This document shows positions 1 through 11,680 of a stretch of DNA of 64,000 bases, piece by piece. The notes under the pieces are model-generated. The model was not told the origin of the DNA. It saw only the letters and a list, made by a program, of their open reading frames with translations, and made no database searches. The stretch is from Polytrichum commune (lineage: Eukaryota; Streptophyta; Polytrichopsida; Polytrichales; Polytrichaceae), in the NCBI GenBank assembly GCA_950295325.1, contig OX485809.1:32998144-33062143 (forward strand), in the 5' to 3' direction. Each line of letters starts with the position of its first letter. Within the stretch, counting starts at the first letter, position 1. The position numbers and the translations under genes are program-made.

Positions 1-998
1 TTAATGTACCTTGGTTCGGGGTGTTCAGTGAATGTCAATCGATGCAATGAGTGGCACTTGAGGCGATTAAGTGTTTCGAGGCTGCAGACTTGTTTGAAAG
101 TTGTAGTGAACACTCAGGAAGAGCGCCATAGCCAAGGATCAGAAGATTGAGAAATTGAAGGGGACGGGTTACAAAGGGGACCTACGTATGCCTCTCGCTG
201 TTACATTTTGACGCAAAGTAGACTTATAAGATGTAAGAAACAATCTTGCAAACACTAGTAAGTAGACATATAATATATAAGAAACAATCTTCAAACACTA
301 GTGGTGCGCAGCGACGTAAATTTTTGGAGCAAGAACAGTGGAATGTTCCGTTTGGACAACAGAAGGGGAAGACTGAAGTCATAAACCATGAAATCAATTA
401 AGAGGAGAGGAGGAACTGTATGATGCTAGGCTGTCGATATATTGCAGAAGTTCGAAAATCTTCCTGTCGTGTTTGCGTTCAGTTACTACTATGGAAACAC
501 TCCCCTTAGTTTCTTCGTTTTTGCTCGTACGCAACTGTTTTCTCGAATTGCTTTCCTTTCTTCTCTCTTCGTCACTTGTCGCCGTGTGTCTCAAGTACGA
601 CTTTGCTTGGTTCACAGGAATTCCAAACAGCTGTAAAAGGATTAATCATTTCCTACAAGCGTTCTTGCTGGCTGAGGCATCGTGACATCTTCGAGGGCCA
701 AGTAACGGAATTGGTGTGCGAGAAAAGAGGTCTGGCTGGACATTTATTTTGCCGAATTCGGCGGAGACTTTAAAGGGAGGTGACAAGTTCTACCGACTAA
801 CGAATCACCTTAAACTTGTGATCAGGAGCAGCTGTGTTCGCACCCTAACCAGAAAACTGCAAACTAGTCGCAGCTATTTGCGGTCGGAAATTTTGTGATA
901 CAAGAATTGAGTGATGGCTGCTTATTAGGTGGTGGAAGGAAGAAGGCGTAATAGTATTGAATGCAGGAATCAGAAGAGGAGGAAGAAGCATCATCATC
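1..998. other. 5' flank of the receptor kinase gene
   Basis: I see no convincing gene here; the short open frames carry no recognisable domain. A direct duplication of about 43 bp lies at roughly 217-260 and 261-304, both copies sharing AAGAAACAATCTT and CAAACACTAGT. The stretch just before 999 is purine-rich and would be promoter and 5' leader of the downstream kinase gene. No clear TATA box was assigned. Confidence 0.6.
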
Positions 999-3900
999 AT
1001 GGCGCTTACTACTCTCTCTTGTTATCTCCAAGTCAAAAAGTCTTCGGTATTGCCGTTTCTTCTCTTTGTAAGCTGCGCTTTAATGCTCGCAGCGCGATTC
1101 AGCTGTGCACAGGTTACTGTGGATAGAAACTTTGAGATTGAAGACAATTCGCAGGTGGACTATAGAGAAGCCTCCAGCAGGAGAGTAATCGCACAAACTG
1201 CGGTGAGTTTTCTTGCGCTTGTAAAACAACCTGTGAATCACGGAAGAAAAAGGGTCATCTCTACTGTTTGTATCCGCCCCGGCGCCAGTGAATTTCCCTT
1301 GCGAAACCCAGCTATAGAGATTCTTCCTCATAAACTTAACGCGGGGTAACGTGTACTGTGTTCCAGATTCACGGAATCCTGCATGTGTTACTCGATTGGA
1401 ATGCCCTGAAAGCAATCCCTGGGTTTCGTAATGAAAGATTGCTCTAGATGTGAGTGCCGAGAAATTTGTACATGATTAGAATTCGTCATGTTCATAGCAC
1501 CCAGATCTGCTTAGAACGAATGCTGGTCATAACAATTCTGCTCATTGCATATTTCGGACATATCCTCCATTGGCCACATCGGGTAATTTCATAGCTGCTT
1601 AAAATACCAGCTTGTGTCGAATGGAAAGTGCGTTCTAGAAACTATCCAATTCTTAGAGATAAAAGATTATGTCATTTTGTTCTTATAATGTGGTTGGAAA
1701 TGAACAGTAAACCCGTTTTGGGTTCACATATGAGCTTGAAGCTATGGTCAAGAGTGAAGTGTCCCTCATACATGCCAACCCTAAGTTGATATTCTCTCTT
1801 TGTCTGGTTGAAAGTGAGGCACACTTTTGTGTTGAAATGTCCCCTCTACAAAGATAGGTTTCTTTTTCTATTTCAAAAAAATATATACATTAATTAACTT
1901 ATCAAGTCTTTTTATCAACTGATTCATCAAGTTAGTATTAGCCGTCATGTCACAAACTCATTGCATTCCGTTACACCAAGAAACTACAGCCTTTTTGACC
2001 CCACCTTGATATGTATTTTGAATCCCATACCCCTTTTGACTTCATGTATTTTGAAAATCAAATTCATTTTATTACATAGCCTTCTTCAAAGTCAACACTA
2101 GTCAAAAAGATGGTTGCAAAACGCACTTCCCATTTGACATGGACGGCCGTTAACACACGACCCGATGTGATTGACAATAGTCGAGCTAAATCTATGATGG
2201 TTGGAGACTGGATTCTAATATTGTCAATAGGGTCGTATTCTAACGATCTCCTGTTTCAAGGGGGAAGTGCGTTTTAGGGCCATGGAGTTTCCTACTACCT
2301 AGTGCAGAGAGACAGATTCTTTATAGAATTCAGCACGTTGCCGTATTTTGATGAATCTTTTCCTGCAATTGTTTCTGCACAGGGAACAAATTCGACGCAA
2401 AGCTTGCTGGAGGATTCCCAGGCGCTGCTCCTGGTGAAAGCGGCGATTACAAAGGACCCCTACAATGTCACGAGATACTGGAAACGTCAAGGGAAGAGGC
2501 AAGTGCTCAATGCATGCAGATGGCTGGGGATCACGTGCACGAAGAGAAGAGTGACGGGAGTCAACATTTCAGGTCACGCGCTGGAGGGCTCTATAAGTGC
2601 AGATTTAGGTCGTCTCGCACATTTGACCACCCTCGACATGTCAACAAATTTTCTCTCGGGTTCGATTCCCGCGGAGCTAAGCGGGGCTACGTGGCTGAAA
2701 TCTCTGAATCTCGGGAGCAACCGCCTCACAGGTTCAATACCCTCCTCCCTGGGCGGTTTGGAGAACCTCACTTCCCTTGTGCTAGCGAATAATAAACTTG
2801 ACGGAGCGTTTCCATCGTCGATTGTGAACATGACAAGCCTTACAACGCTCAACATTTCCAGCAACAACTTCACGGGGGCGATTCCATCCGGATTGCAAAA
2901 TTTGAAAAACCTAACGGTTCTGGATGTGAGTAACAATAATCTCAACGGTGGGTTACCTTCGACGTTGGGCGCTTGGATGTCTCTTGTAAAGCTGGACTTC
3001 TCGAATAATCCTCTGTATGGGAGCATACCTACTACCATTGGCGATCTGACGGTTTTGGAAGGTCTGTGGCTTTCTGGTTGTTCTCTAACTGGGGAAATTC
3101 CTAAGCAGATCACCGGATGCACGAAACTCATTGAAATTGATCTAAGTAATAATGGTCTTCGGGGCAGCATTCCCTTTCAGAGCTTGGGAAACTTGACTTC
3201 CCTGCACTTGCAGAACAATCTCCTGGAGGGCAACTTCGTCACGAATCTGGGTATGTTTCCGAAATTGGAAGACATCGACCTGGCGAACAACCGCCTGAAT
3301 GGGAGTATTTCTCAGCAGATTGGTAACCTTCCTCTGAAGTATAACCTGTCTCTTGCTCACAACAACCTCACTGGGAGCATCCCTGATGGTGTGGGTGGAT
3401 TGACCCATGTGCAAAGCATCAATCTCTCCTCGAACGGATTTTCGGGAATTATCCCCAGTGCTATTGGCAATTGCACCAACCTTGCCGAGCTTGATGTTTC
3501 CAGCAACACACTTACAGGGAGCCTTCCACAATCGCTGGATTCTCTCACCAGCTTGACCGGTTTGAATGTCTCCCATAACATGCTCAGCGGCTCCCTCCCT
3601 ACATTCGACAATTTAACTAACCTCAGGGTGTTGGATGCATCCTTCAACAATTTCTCAGGGAAAGTCTCGGCTACTTTCGTCAATTTTTCTTCTCTTCTGT
3701 TCCTCAACGTATCTTACAACGAGCTTTCAGGTGAAATGCCAGTTTTCACTGCTCACGACAATGTCACAGCGGATAGTTTTCGCAACAATCACCTTTGCGG
3801 TTCAATTCTCAACATTGTATGCGGTGGGGGGTCATCCGACAAGTTGTCAACCAAGACCATCATCTACATAGTAATAGGGAGCGTGGCAGGGTTCATTGTC

Positions 3901-5528
3901 GCACTTGGGATCCTGTACTTTTGTGTGGCATGCTGGAAGGCACGGAAGAGTAAAGGTAGCAAACATTCCTCACAGGTTTCTGCGGAGCTTCAGTTGCAGC
4001 TCTCGTCCGAGGATATCCTGACAGCCACAAAAGGCTTCGATGATGGACACCGCATTGGTATTGGGAAGTTGAGCACTGTACATAGAGGGGTACTCCCAGA
4101 CGAGACTGTTGTGGCTGTCAAGAGACTTGCCATCACCAAGAGTGCACCAGGTAAAGAACTGGAGAATGCGCCTTCTCTAGACGAAGAGCTTGAAACCTTG
4201 GGACATATCCGTCACCGGAGTTTGGTGAAAGTTTTGGGATACTGCTCCACCGAGCAGATCAAAGCACTTGTCCTTGAGTACATGCCCAATGGAACATTGG
4301 ATGGCCTACTCTATCCCCCGCGAGAGGCTGAGGTTGTGAAAGCTGTTGACTGGAACCTCCGCTTCAACTCCGCCATAGCCATTGCGGAAGGGTTGAAGTT
4401 CCTTCACCATGATTGCCGACGTCCTATTGTGCATGGTGACATTAAGCCCAGCAACATTCTTTTTGATGCAAAAATGGAGGCCAAGGTTGCTGACTATGGA
4501 GTGGCCCGAATTCTGGCCGACCAAGGGTTTGGCCCCAGCGCATCACCTTCTGCGTCGCCTTCTGGTTCTGCTTATGGTTACACTTCTCCAGGTAAAACAC
4601 CATTGCAACATTTGTGCGTATTTTTCCACGCAACCTCGGGAGTTAGTTCCCTGTGGTTTTCCTTTGGCTGTCTCGCATACAATACCAATAATCTCTTTCC
4701 ACTTTTGGTGCATGCTCGGAGGTAGTGTTTGGATTTAAATGAAGAGCAACCTATTTCGTGAGATCATTGACGGCCAAACTCGTTTTAGCACCTCTTGGCA
4801 TGCCGAATGTGTTTGACCCTCAATTAATTACCGATATAGAATGTTCTTCGTTTAAAACCTACACATGACTACCTCCAGGCATGCACCGAAAACTTACCGA
4901 TCATGGAAGGTGTTGTATGCAAAACTTCCAACTCCAGACCAGAAGTCATGTTGAGTTGAAGGATAACTCTAATGTCGTCATACAATTTCACAATGTGTCA
5001 CGAAGCCTTACCAGAGTTTGATGATTGTCTTGATTTGCAGAGGTTGCAGCTTCGGGGATTCCAACGCTCAAGGGCGATGTTTACAGCTACGGTATATTGG
5101 TACTGGAGATGATCACCGGGCGTCACCCTTACAGTCTGGAATTAGGTCAAACCTTGCCACAATGGGTCCGCTCAACAATCTCAAACTCCAAGACATTGCA
5201 GAATGTGCTCGACCCCATCCTCATGAACGATGTTCAGGCTCACCAACAGAAAATGGCGATGGTGCTGGGAGTGGCGCTCCTTTGCACACGAGACAATCCT
5301 CAAGAACGGCCTCAAATGGACGACGTTCTCAAAATGTTGATCCACATCAAAACAAGGCCGGCTAGCGGCAGCCGGCGCCGATTCAGCATTTCCAGCCGGC
5401 AAAACTCAAGCACCCTCCGGAGAACGACGAGCGAGATTCAACGGCCCACTCAACCACCCATGGTCCAGCCGTTCCCGCACAATCCCTCCCTCTCCGATTG
5501 GACTCCAACACCGGACGAAATTGTATAA
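999..5528 (+). CDS. LRR receptor-like protein kinase, three exons
   Basis: Plasma-membrane receptor kinase, read as exons 999-1202, 2383-4591 and 5041-5528, giving 966 aa. The ATG at 999 opens a signal peptide (hydrophobic to about residue 35, cleavage near SCA/QV). The large central frame has no ATG before its first repeats, so the upstream exon is needed. Junctions are GCG/GTGAGT to CTGCACAG/GGA (phase 0) and CCAG/GTAAAA to TTTGCAG/AGG (phase 1, inside the APE-equivalent SPE). An LRRNT-like cap (ACRWLGITC) precedes about 17 plant-type LRRs, a transmembrane helix (about 561-586), a kinase domain (about 620-905) and a Ser/Pro-rich tail. The catalytic Lys is in VAVK (648). HRD is replaced by HGD (Asp 754), so it is a non-RD kinase; DFG is DYG (772), and the glycine loop GIGKLSTV lacks its third Gly. 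Intron 1 is 1180 bp and intron 2 is 449 bp. Ligand and subfamily are not determined; weak or absent catalysis is possible. Confidence 0.93.
2110..2283. repeat. MITE-like inverted repeat in intron 1 of the kinase gene
   Basis: The two ends form an imperfect inverted repeat of about 70 bp. The left end carries AAAACGCACTTCCC after ATGG, and the reverse complement of the right end carries the same block after ATGG. Both arms then share a CGTTA block, ACGACCC and ATTGACAAT. The unit is 174 bp and ends 99 bp before the exon 2 acceptor. I see no clear target duplication, so the class is unassigned. Confidence 0.7.
4592..5040 (+). other. Intron 2 of the kinase gene
   Basis: Donor AG/GTAAAA and acceptor TTTGCAG/AG. 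The intron splits the Glu codon of the SPE (APE) motif in phase 1. Reading through it instead would end the protein at 4725 without kinase subdomains VIII-XI. I see no embedded repeat. Confidence 0.9.
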
Positions 5529-6640
5529 CGAACCCTAACCCCCGGATCACATCCTCAAACCTCAATAATTCGAATGCCGCTCCGACTAACCTCTAAGGTG
5601 AGCATTTCAGATCTACAAACCTTCTCTTCTTCCGCAATTTGGGACAATGTTGTATCCGTTCTTCACCTTTTGCGTTGAGAATGCACATTAGCACTCTAAG
5701 TAGTAAGTTATTCATCTCCATGTATAGCAACATCCTGTTTGTCTCAAGATTCAATCTGAACACAACAATGCACACTCCTTAGAGTACACAAATTGCTTGA
5801 GTAGCTCGGTGACGAATACATACGCATGTCAACCTTGAAACATGAAGACAACTGTCTGACTTGGAAAACAAGCTTCTCAAGTCTGAGCTCTTTTCTTTTT
5901 GCAGGTAGTGGGAATGCTTGATCAGGCTCGATTGATCTTGAGCAGAGCTTAATAAAAGAAGACCTGCAATTGCGGTCATAACTTGTACATGATTTTTCCT
6001 GGGTGGACGAAGTTTTGCAGCGGTTGTAGAGTAGATTCAGTAACATAGAGCAGTACAAAGTAATTGTAAGCTTGTGATGTGCATTCACTCCGATTCCATC
6101 AGTCCTTGGCTAGGAATTTGTTCACTAGACACAAGACTCCACCCAAATCATCTTACCGCTTGAAAACAACATTGTATTTGTACCGATTCATGATACACAT
6201 TAATTGATGCAGGCTCCTGCAATCCTTAACCTGCAGCAAAAACATGCGCTTCTGTCTCTCCAATCTGCTTTTCTCGCCACTTCCATTTGTCTTGTCCTTG
6301 ACTTTCTCATATTTGGATTGGACCTCCGAAGTTAGGAGGGCATGTGTGATCATTCAAAGAGAAAGAATATCTTCCCTTTGACTTGTTATACATTTTGCAT
6401 CTCAATTGCAGTGTTAAAACTTGAGATGATAATCTTTGTGATTCACAATTGCTAACTGGATCAGACAATTCCCAAGCTCATCCAACAACCATAAATTACG
6501 GTGGAGTTGGGAGTGCCCCAATAGGACCCCCACAACTAGCACAATATGCGTCACTGTCACATTGTGTGCAATTGAACTGAATTTTTCAAATCTATTGTCC
6601 TTTAATGATTGCAAACCGTGATCCTCTAGTGAGTGCGCAT
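5529..6640. other. 3' flank of the kinase gene, no gene seen
   Basis: This should contain the 3' UTR of the kinase gene. Open frames are short, lack recognisable motifs and overlap each other on both strands. AT content rises after about 5.6 kb. Nothing else was identified. Confidence 0.5.
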
Positions 6641-6649
6641 GTTACTTAG

Positions 6650-7260
6650 ATGTGCCGAAATCAAACACAAAAATAATTTGGACACCTCTATATTTGAGCG
6701 GTATGTGGTTAGGTTTGGATTTAGGAAATAGCACCAACAAGACACGTGTTGAAAGAAGATTGAACTACATGCTTAAAACTTTTCTAATCATTCTAGGCTC
6801 AATAGTCAACATGATTGGGGACCTATATGACCACCTAATAGCAAGAGAATCTTGACTTTATTCATATGAGCTCCTGAAATTATGAGGCAAATGGCTATGA
6901 GCACAATTTGGATTTGCTAATCATTCTACACTAATTGCGTATTTCCATATCTTACAAGAAGTGGGTTTATAGAAGAAAAAAAGTATCCTTGTAAGGCACG
7001 TCTTCCTTAAGACAACACCGGTAGGGCTACATGTTATGTAGATGGGTCTTAAGTGGATCGTTTTCTTAATTGAACCCCATTTTATTTGATTGGTATGTGG
7101 TTCGGTGAGGATCAAAGAGCAAACATCATAAAGACACATGTTTAAAAGTGATTGGACTATGTCTCCAAATATTAATATCTACTCTACACTCAATAGCGAA
7201 CACAATTGGGAGGACCTAGGTATCCAACTAAGAAATCAACAATCATGTACTTCCAAAAAT
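6650..7260 (+). repeat. Dispersed repeat family W, two adjacent copies
   Basis: Copy one is about 6660-6930. It is marked by GTATGTGGTTAGG, AAGACACGTGTTGAAAGA, GACCTATATGACCACC and CATATGAGCTC. A shorter copy is at about 7085-7215 (GTATGTGGTTCGG, AAGACACATGTTTAAAAG). Related copies lie near 10440-10700 (minus), 50830-50905 (minus), 52990-53220 (plus), 54420-54670 (minus) and 61040-61320 (plus). Boundaries and class are not resolved. Confidence 0.6.
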
Positions 7261-10200
7261 CATAACTAGATTAGGGGAGGTCCAATTTTCAATCCGGTTG
7301 TTACAAACGCTTCATCGTAGATTTGCTAATACAACACGAGTTATGTTGTGTAAATCTAATCATTAGAAGTTCGAGAACATGAAAAATGAACCAAATAACA
7401 CCCACCCACCTTTGATATTGGAGAAACATAGTGATCAAACAACAGAATTACTTGACAGCCATATAAGTTGCTGAGGGATCATAGCAGCTCATGAAATGGA
7501 TAACAGGAACTTATAATAATTGCAAACTTACACTATAATAGCGGACCTTTCAGATTTCTGTACAACTACATGGTTAAGCCATGTGTGCAGAACAACAGCA
7601 TGGAAGACCCCTTCAGGCCCCGATCACACCAAACTTTCCATCCAGTTCTAGGTCTGAAATTGTTGGGGATTATGTTGAGAAATAGATGTTGGTCCACCAC
7701 TTTTCACACTATTACAACCAGTGATGTTGACGAATGTTGCCAGAAGTGGCCAGTGTGATCAGCCCCTCAACAAAGAAACAAACAGAAGCCATAAGGTTGG
7801 TGTCTCTAAAAGTGACACTTCTAGAAACTTACTTTTGCACTTTTAGGCAAGTTACACAACTCACAGGAAAAATATATATATATATATATCCTGTAGATTT
7901 GTAAAACTATGAAGAGTGTCCAAAAAACAATGAATAAATGAATAAGTAAATTCAGATGCAACTTACAAAGATTCGCAAAGAAATTTTAGGGTTTTTTTAA
8001 TAAATTTTTTTATTGTCGAGTAGGGGGGTCCACAATTGTTGGATTCTTAGGTGAAGACGGTCACAATATCGATGTTACAACAAGTGAGAGCCTTCTATTA
8101 AAGAAGGTCATTGTTCACCTTTTGTGGAATACTTCTTATATTGTCTTGTTGATTAGGTTTATCTAGATTAATCAGTGTGATTGGCCAAAGTTGATGCTCT
8201 ACTTGAATTGTTCTTGCATCCTTCTTACGCTGCCAATATGATGGACCAAACTGGTGGTATTTTATACTCAATGTCACATATAATTAGTTGATTTTAGCTT
8301 TGACTTCCTTAAGGCTCAAAATCTAGTGGCGGCATTAATCAACATACAATTTAAGGCACACATACCTTACCAAGTTCATGGAGCTGGCAATGTTGGACTA
8401 CATATTGCATATGACATTAGAGTTATCCATAGAGTTGCTCAAAGGACAAAACTGTGGGTTTGATTATTTTGGGGAAAAACTTTCTATTAAGAGCTCATTA
8501 GGTCGTAGTGCGTTGGAGCCTATTTTGGAAGTTGGGTGAAACTTTTGGGACCTTCTTTTTTCACTTCAAAAACTTTGAGAGAATTTAAATTAGGATCTAA
8601 ATTAGGGTATGCGCATGGGACCCATTGTCCCAAATCTTGCATAAGCCTTTGCAAACCTAGCTTGGCCCATCCTTCCTAGTAGGACAAGCTAGAAAGCCGA
8701 TTTTTAATAAGCCGACACTACTCTTTGTATATGGCAATTTAACCATTTAGGAAAACTTGGGTAACTTTGTGTTAATTCTCATAAAGTCGGGGAGGTCACT
8801 CCCTCTTATATTATGCATACACGTGCGCTCAGGACCTATTATTGGGGGGCTATTTACCTTGCAAAAAAGATTATAAGGTATGATACTTTACAATAAAAAG
8901 GTAAATGCTTGTATTATAATACACCCTATTAGTAATTATAAATTTTGGAGGGAATCATTTTAAAATACCCAATTTTACTTATACTGCCAAAGAAAATTGG
9001 AAATAAAATTGCAATTCAAACAATGCGCCGAAATTTTCCCTTCTAGCACGTAGGTAGAGAATATTAACTCCACATTGGATGCATTGGTTCAGTAACGTTC
9101 AAGCCGACCAGTCTGCGAAGTCATCCATCCAAGTTTTTTCAACAAAAAATTACCTCTTTTCATTCACTAGCACAAACCTTACCCTAGACCTGCTACCCCT
9201 AGTAATTATTCCCACATTATTTTACATGTACTAACTAGATAAAAGAGGCCATTATATGTGATGGTATTTTACATGTAAACATGTCTCGCTATTTTAAAAC
9301 CCCCTATATTATATGTACATTTTTTGCAAAATTTATCTACAATGAATGTATTAGACCCTATTTTTTTTTGTCACACATGGTTTTTACGATTTTTGCCAGT
9401 GACCTCCCCGAGCTCATAAACTCAATGTTTGGGACAAAACCCACAGTGTCATCTATGAAACATGATTTCATTTAGCATCTACAAATAACTCTATTGTATA
9501 GAGCGAGATTGCCCCATGACCATAGAGTCTCAGCAATATCACGAAATGAGGTGGGAGACAGTATGTGTCTAAATGGGATCGCTTGGTTAAACATGAACAT
9601 GGTATAGAGAAACGGACTCCCATTCACGTCGGTGTATAAATCAACCCCCAATGTTAATTTTACTTAATTTATTTATGTCAAAATGGGATTGGACAGAGGC
9701 AACCTCTATGCCATGTGGAATGGCCGTGACTAGTTGGCAGGCAAAGTGGTATTGTTTGACAAAATGAAGCTTGAGTATGTTGAAGCCAACGTAGAGTCCA
9801 AAGGCTTCTATAAATTGGGCAAGGTACAGTAAGGTAAGTATACCTAAAACTAACAGAATAAGCGCCGAGCACAGTTTATATTACCATGATATGGAAGTTT
9901 ACATGATTCCTTGTTTGCAAGGTCAAAAGGATTCCGACGCATCAAAGAATGCATTGTTTGAATATTATATGCAAAAGTTATAAGGGTTTGAAGTTTCATT
10001 TGTAGGAGATCCTAAACCAACACCTATAGTAGTTGCTTCAGATGTTGCACATTTTCATAATCGTTGTATTTCTATTCACAAGATTTTCATGTTGGATTTA
10101 AGTCAAGTGTTGGGTTTCAGTATACTTATCTTAATGGATGTGAGGAACCATGCCATGGGCTATAGTAGGTGCCCAACCTAGTGCTGAGTTGCACTAAGGG

Positions 10201-10439
10201 CGACAAATATGATGAATTGGGGTGCCTATGGAGTATCTACTAAAGTTGATGGCATGCCACATGTGTCCATTTTGGGTTGCAATGGTCAAATTCAGGGGTA
10301 AATCAACCTAATAGCCCAAAGTGGACCGAAATAAAGTTGAATTGGCCTTTGAGAGTCACATAGGACATGTTTAAATCAATGGTTACCTTTTCCGACTAGC
10401 CCACTTCCCCTAGGATATGAAACAAACGATGAGTACAAG
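7261..10439. other. Intergenic AT-rich DNA, no gene seen
   Basis: Nothing with a recognisable domain was found. A short (TA)n run lies at about 7871-7887. Short frames at 7570-7758, 9281-9475 and 9678-9872 have no supporting motif or splice context. The stretch is probably old, unclassified repeat. Confidence 0.5.
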
Positions 10440-10700
10440 ATGGTTAGCAAATTTGAATCAAGGCCATAGCCACTATTCTCAAAAAAAATCGAGCTCGTAT
10501 GAATATCTTATTTATTATCAAAGTGAAGATTTTTATGCTTATCAAATGGTCATACAAGTCCCCCCCCCCTAAATTATGTTCACTATTGACTTTAGAATGG
10601 TTATCATATTTTGAGCATGTAATCCAATCTCTTTTAAACATGTGTCTTTTTGGTATCCGTTCTTGGAGCCACACCGGTCCACATATCACTCAACTATAGG
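10440..10700 (-). repeat. Dispersed repeat family W, inverted copy
   Basis: On the minus strand this copy matches the 6660-6930 copy, including AAGACACATGTTTAAAAG and CATATGAGCTC-like blocks. A run of nine C residues lies inside, at about 10560-10568. Confidence 0.55.
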
Positions 10701-11180
10701 TTTCCTAATAAGAAAAATAATAAAATGAGTGGTCAAAAGTGGATCGGAGTCTAGGTCCCTTGTGGCATTTACATGAGCAAGATCATGTACTCTTGAAATT
10801 CCCATGAAGGTAATTTGGCGTTACTTGGTTAATTAGTTTTTCTTGTTCTCAATCTCCTATTGAGCATATGTTAGTCTTGAATTAATGTTTTTACATTAGC
10901 ACATCTAGGATGAAATATCAACAAAAATCGGATTGAATATTAGACCTCCACTTATTTAGTTATGATTATTAGGGATATATGTGTGTGATATTCCTTGATT
11001 GAATACATATATAGGTCCCCTCAATCAATAACCATTACACGAGTAATTGAGGGCCCCTTCGGACACAAGACTGAAGGCATGTGACCATTGCATTTTAAAA
11101 TCTCTCAATGGTTAAAAAAGGCCAAGACCAGCCAAGTTCACTTCACACTAGAAGGTGAAGGCCTAAGGACCCAAAGAAAT

Positions 11181-11680
11181 GATCATCAATGAAAAGTGTA
11201 CATGGATTCCCTACATGACAAAGTATAACTAATGTTACATGGTTTGTCAATAATTGTGTTAGGCCCACCTCCAAGAGGTTGGATCATCAATGAAAAGTGT
11301 ACATGGATTCCCTACATGACAAAGTATAACTAATGTTACATGGCTTGTCAATAATTGTGTTAGGCCCACCTCCAAGAGGTTGGATCATCAATGAAAAGTG
11401 TACATGGATTCCCTACATGACAAAGTATAACTAATGTTACATGGCTTGTCAATAATTGGGTACTGGTTCTATCTGTTACTGGTTACTTGTGACTATAGTG
11501 TCTACTCTCGAAAGGGGGAAGTAGTTCTATACCTCTATTCCTTTGCCCAGTGGGCTTAGGTCTAGGGGTGGAACGAACAGACACTTCATTCACGTCGGCC
11601 TCCTAACGGAGACCGAAGTTTCTCTTCTTCTGGCTTGTCAATAATTGTGTTAGGCCCACCTCCAAGAGGTTGGCCTGATG
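11181..11680. repeat. 101-bp tandem repeat, three copies
   Basis: Copies begin at GATCATCAATGAAAAGTG at 11181, 11282 and 11383, so the period is 101 bp. They are nearly identical to each other. The third copy is split by the insertion at 11459-11630 and resumes afterwards with TGTTAGGCCCACCTCCAAG. A single diverged match to the end of the unit is present near 12463-12492. Confidence 0.92.
11459..11630 (+). mobile_element. 172-bp insertion with 17-bp target duplication, SINE-like
   Basis: It interrupts the third 101-bp tandem copy. TGGCTTGTCAATAATTG occurs perfectly on both sides (11442-11458 and 11631-11647), while intact copies have it once, so the empty site is visible in the same array. 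There is no terminal inverted repeat and the right end is TCTCTTCTTC. A long duplication without terminal repeats fits target-primed retrotransposition, hence SINE-like. Pol III box matches are weak (TTGCCCAGTGG, AGTTCTATACC) and not in the usual order. Confidence 0.75.

Noticed and set aside
2302..2382. An open frame reaching upstream of the LRR region to 2302.
   Set aside because: Its first codon is GTG, not ATG, and the run FFIEFSTLPYFDESFPAIVSAQ has no signal peptide. The CTGCACAG acceptor at 2382 and the signal-peptide exon at 999-1202 explain it as intron.
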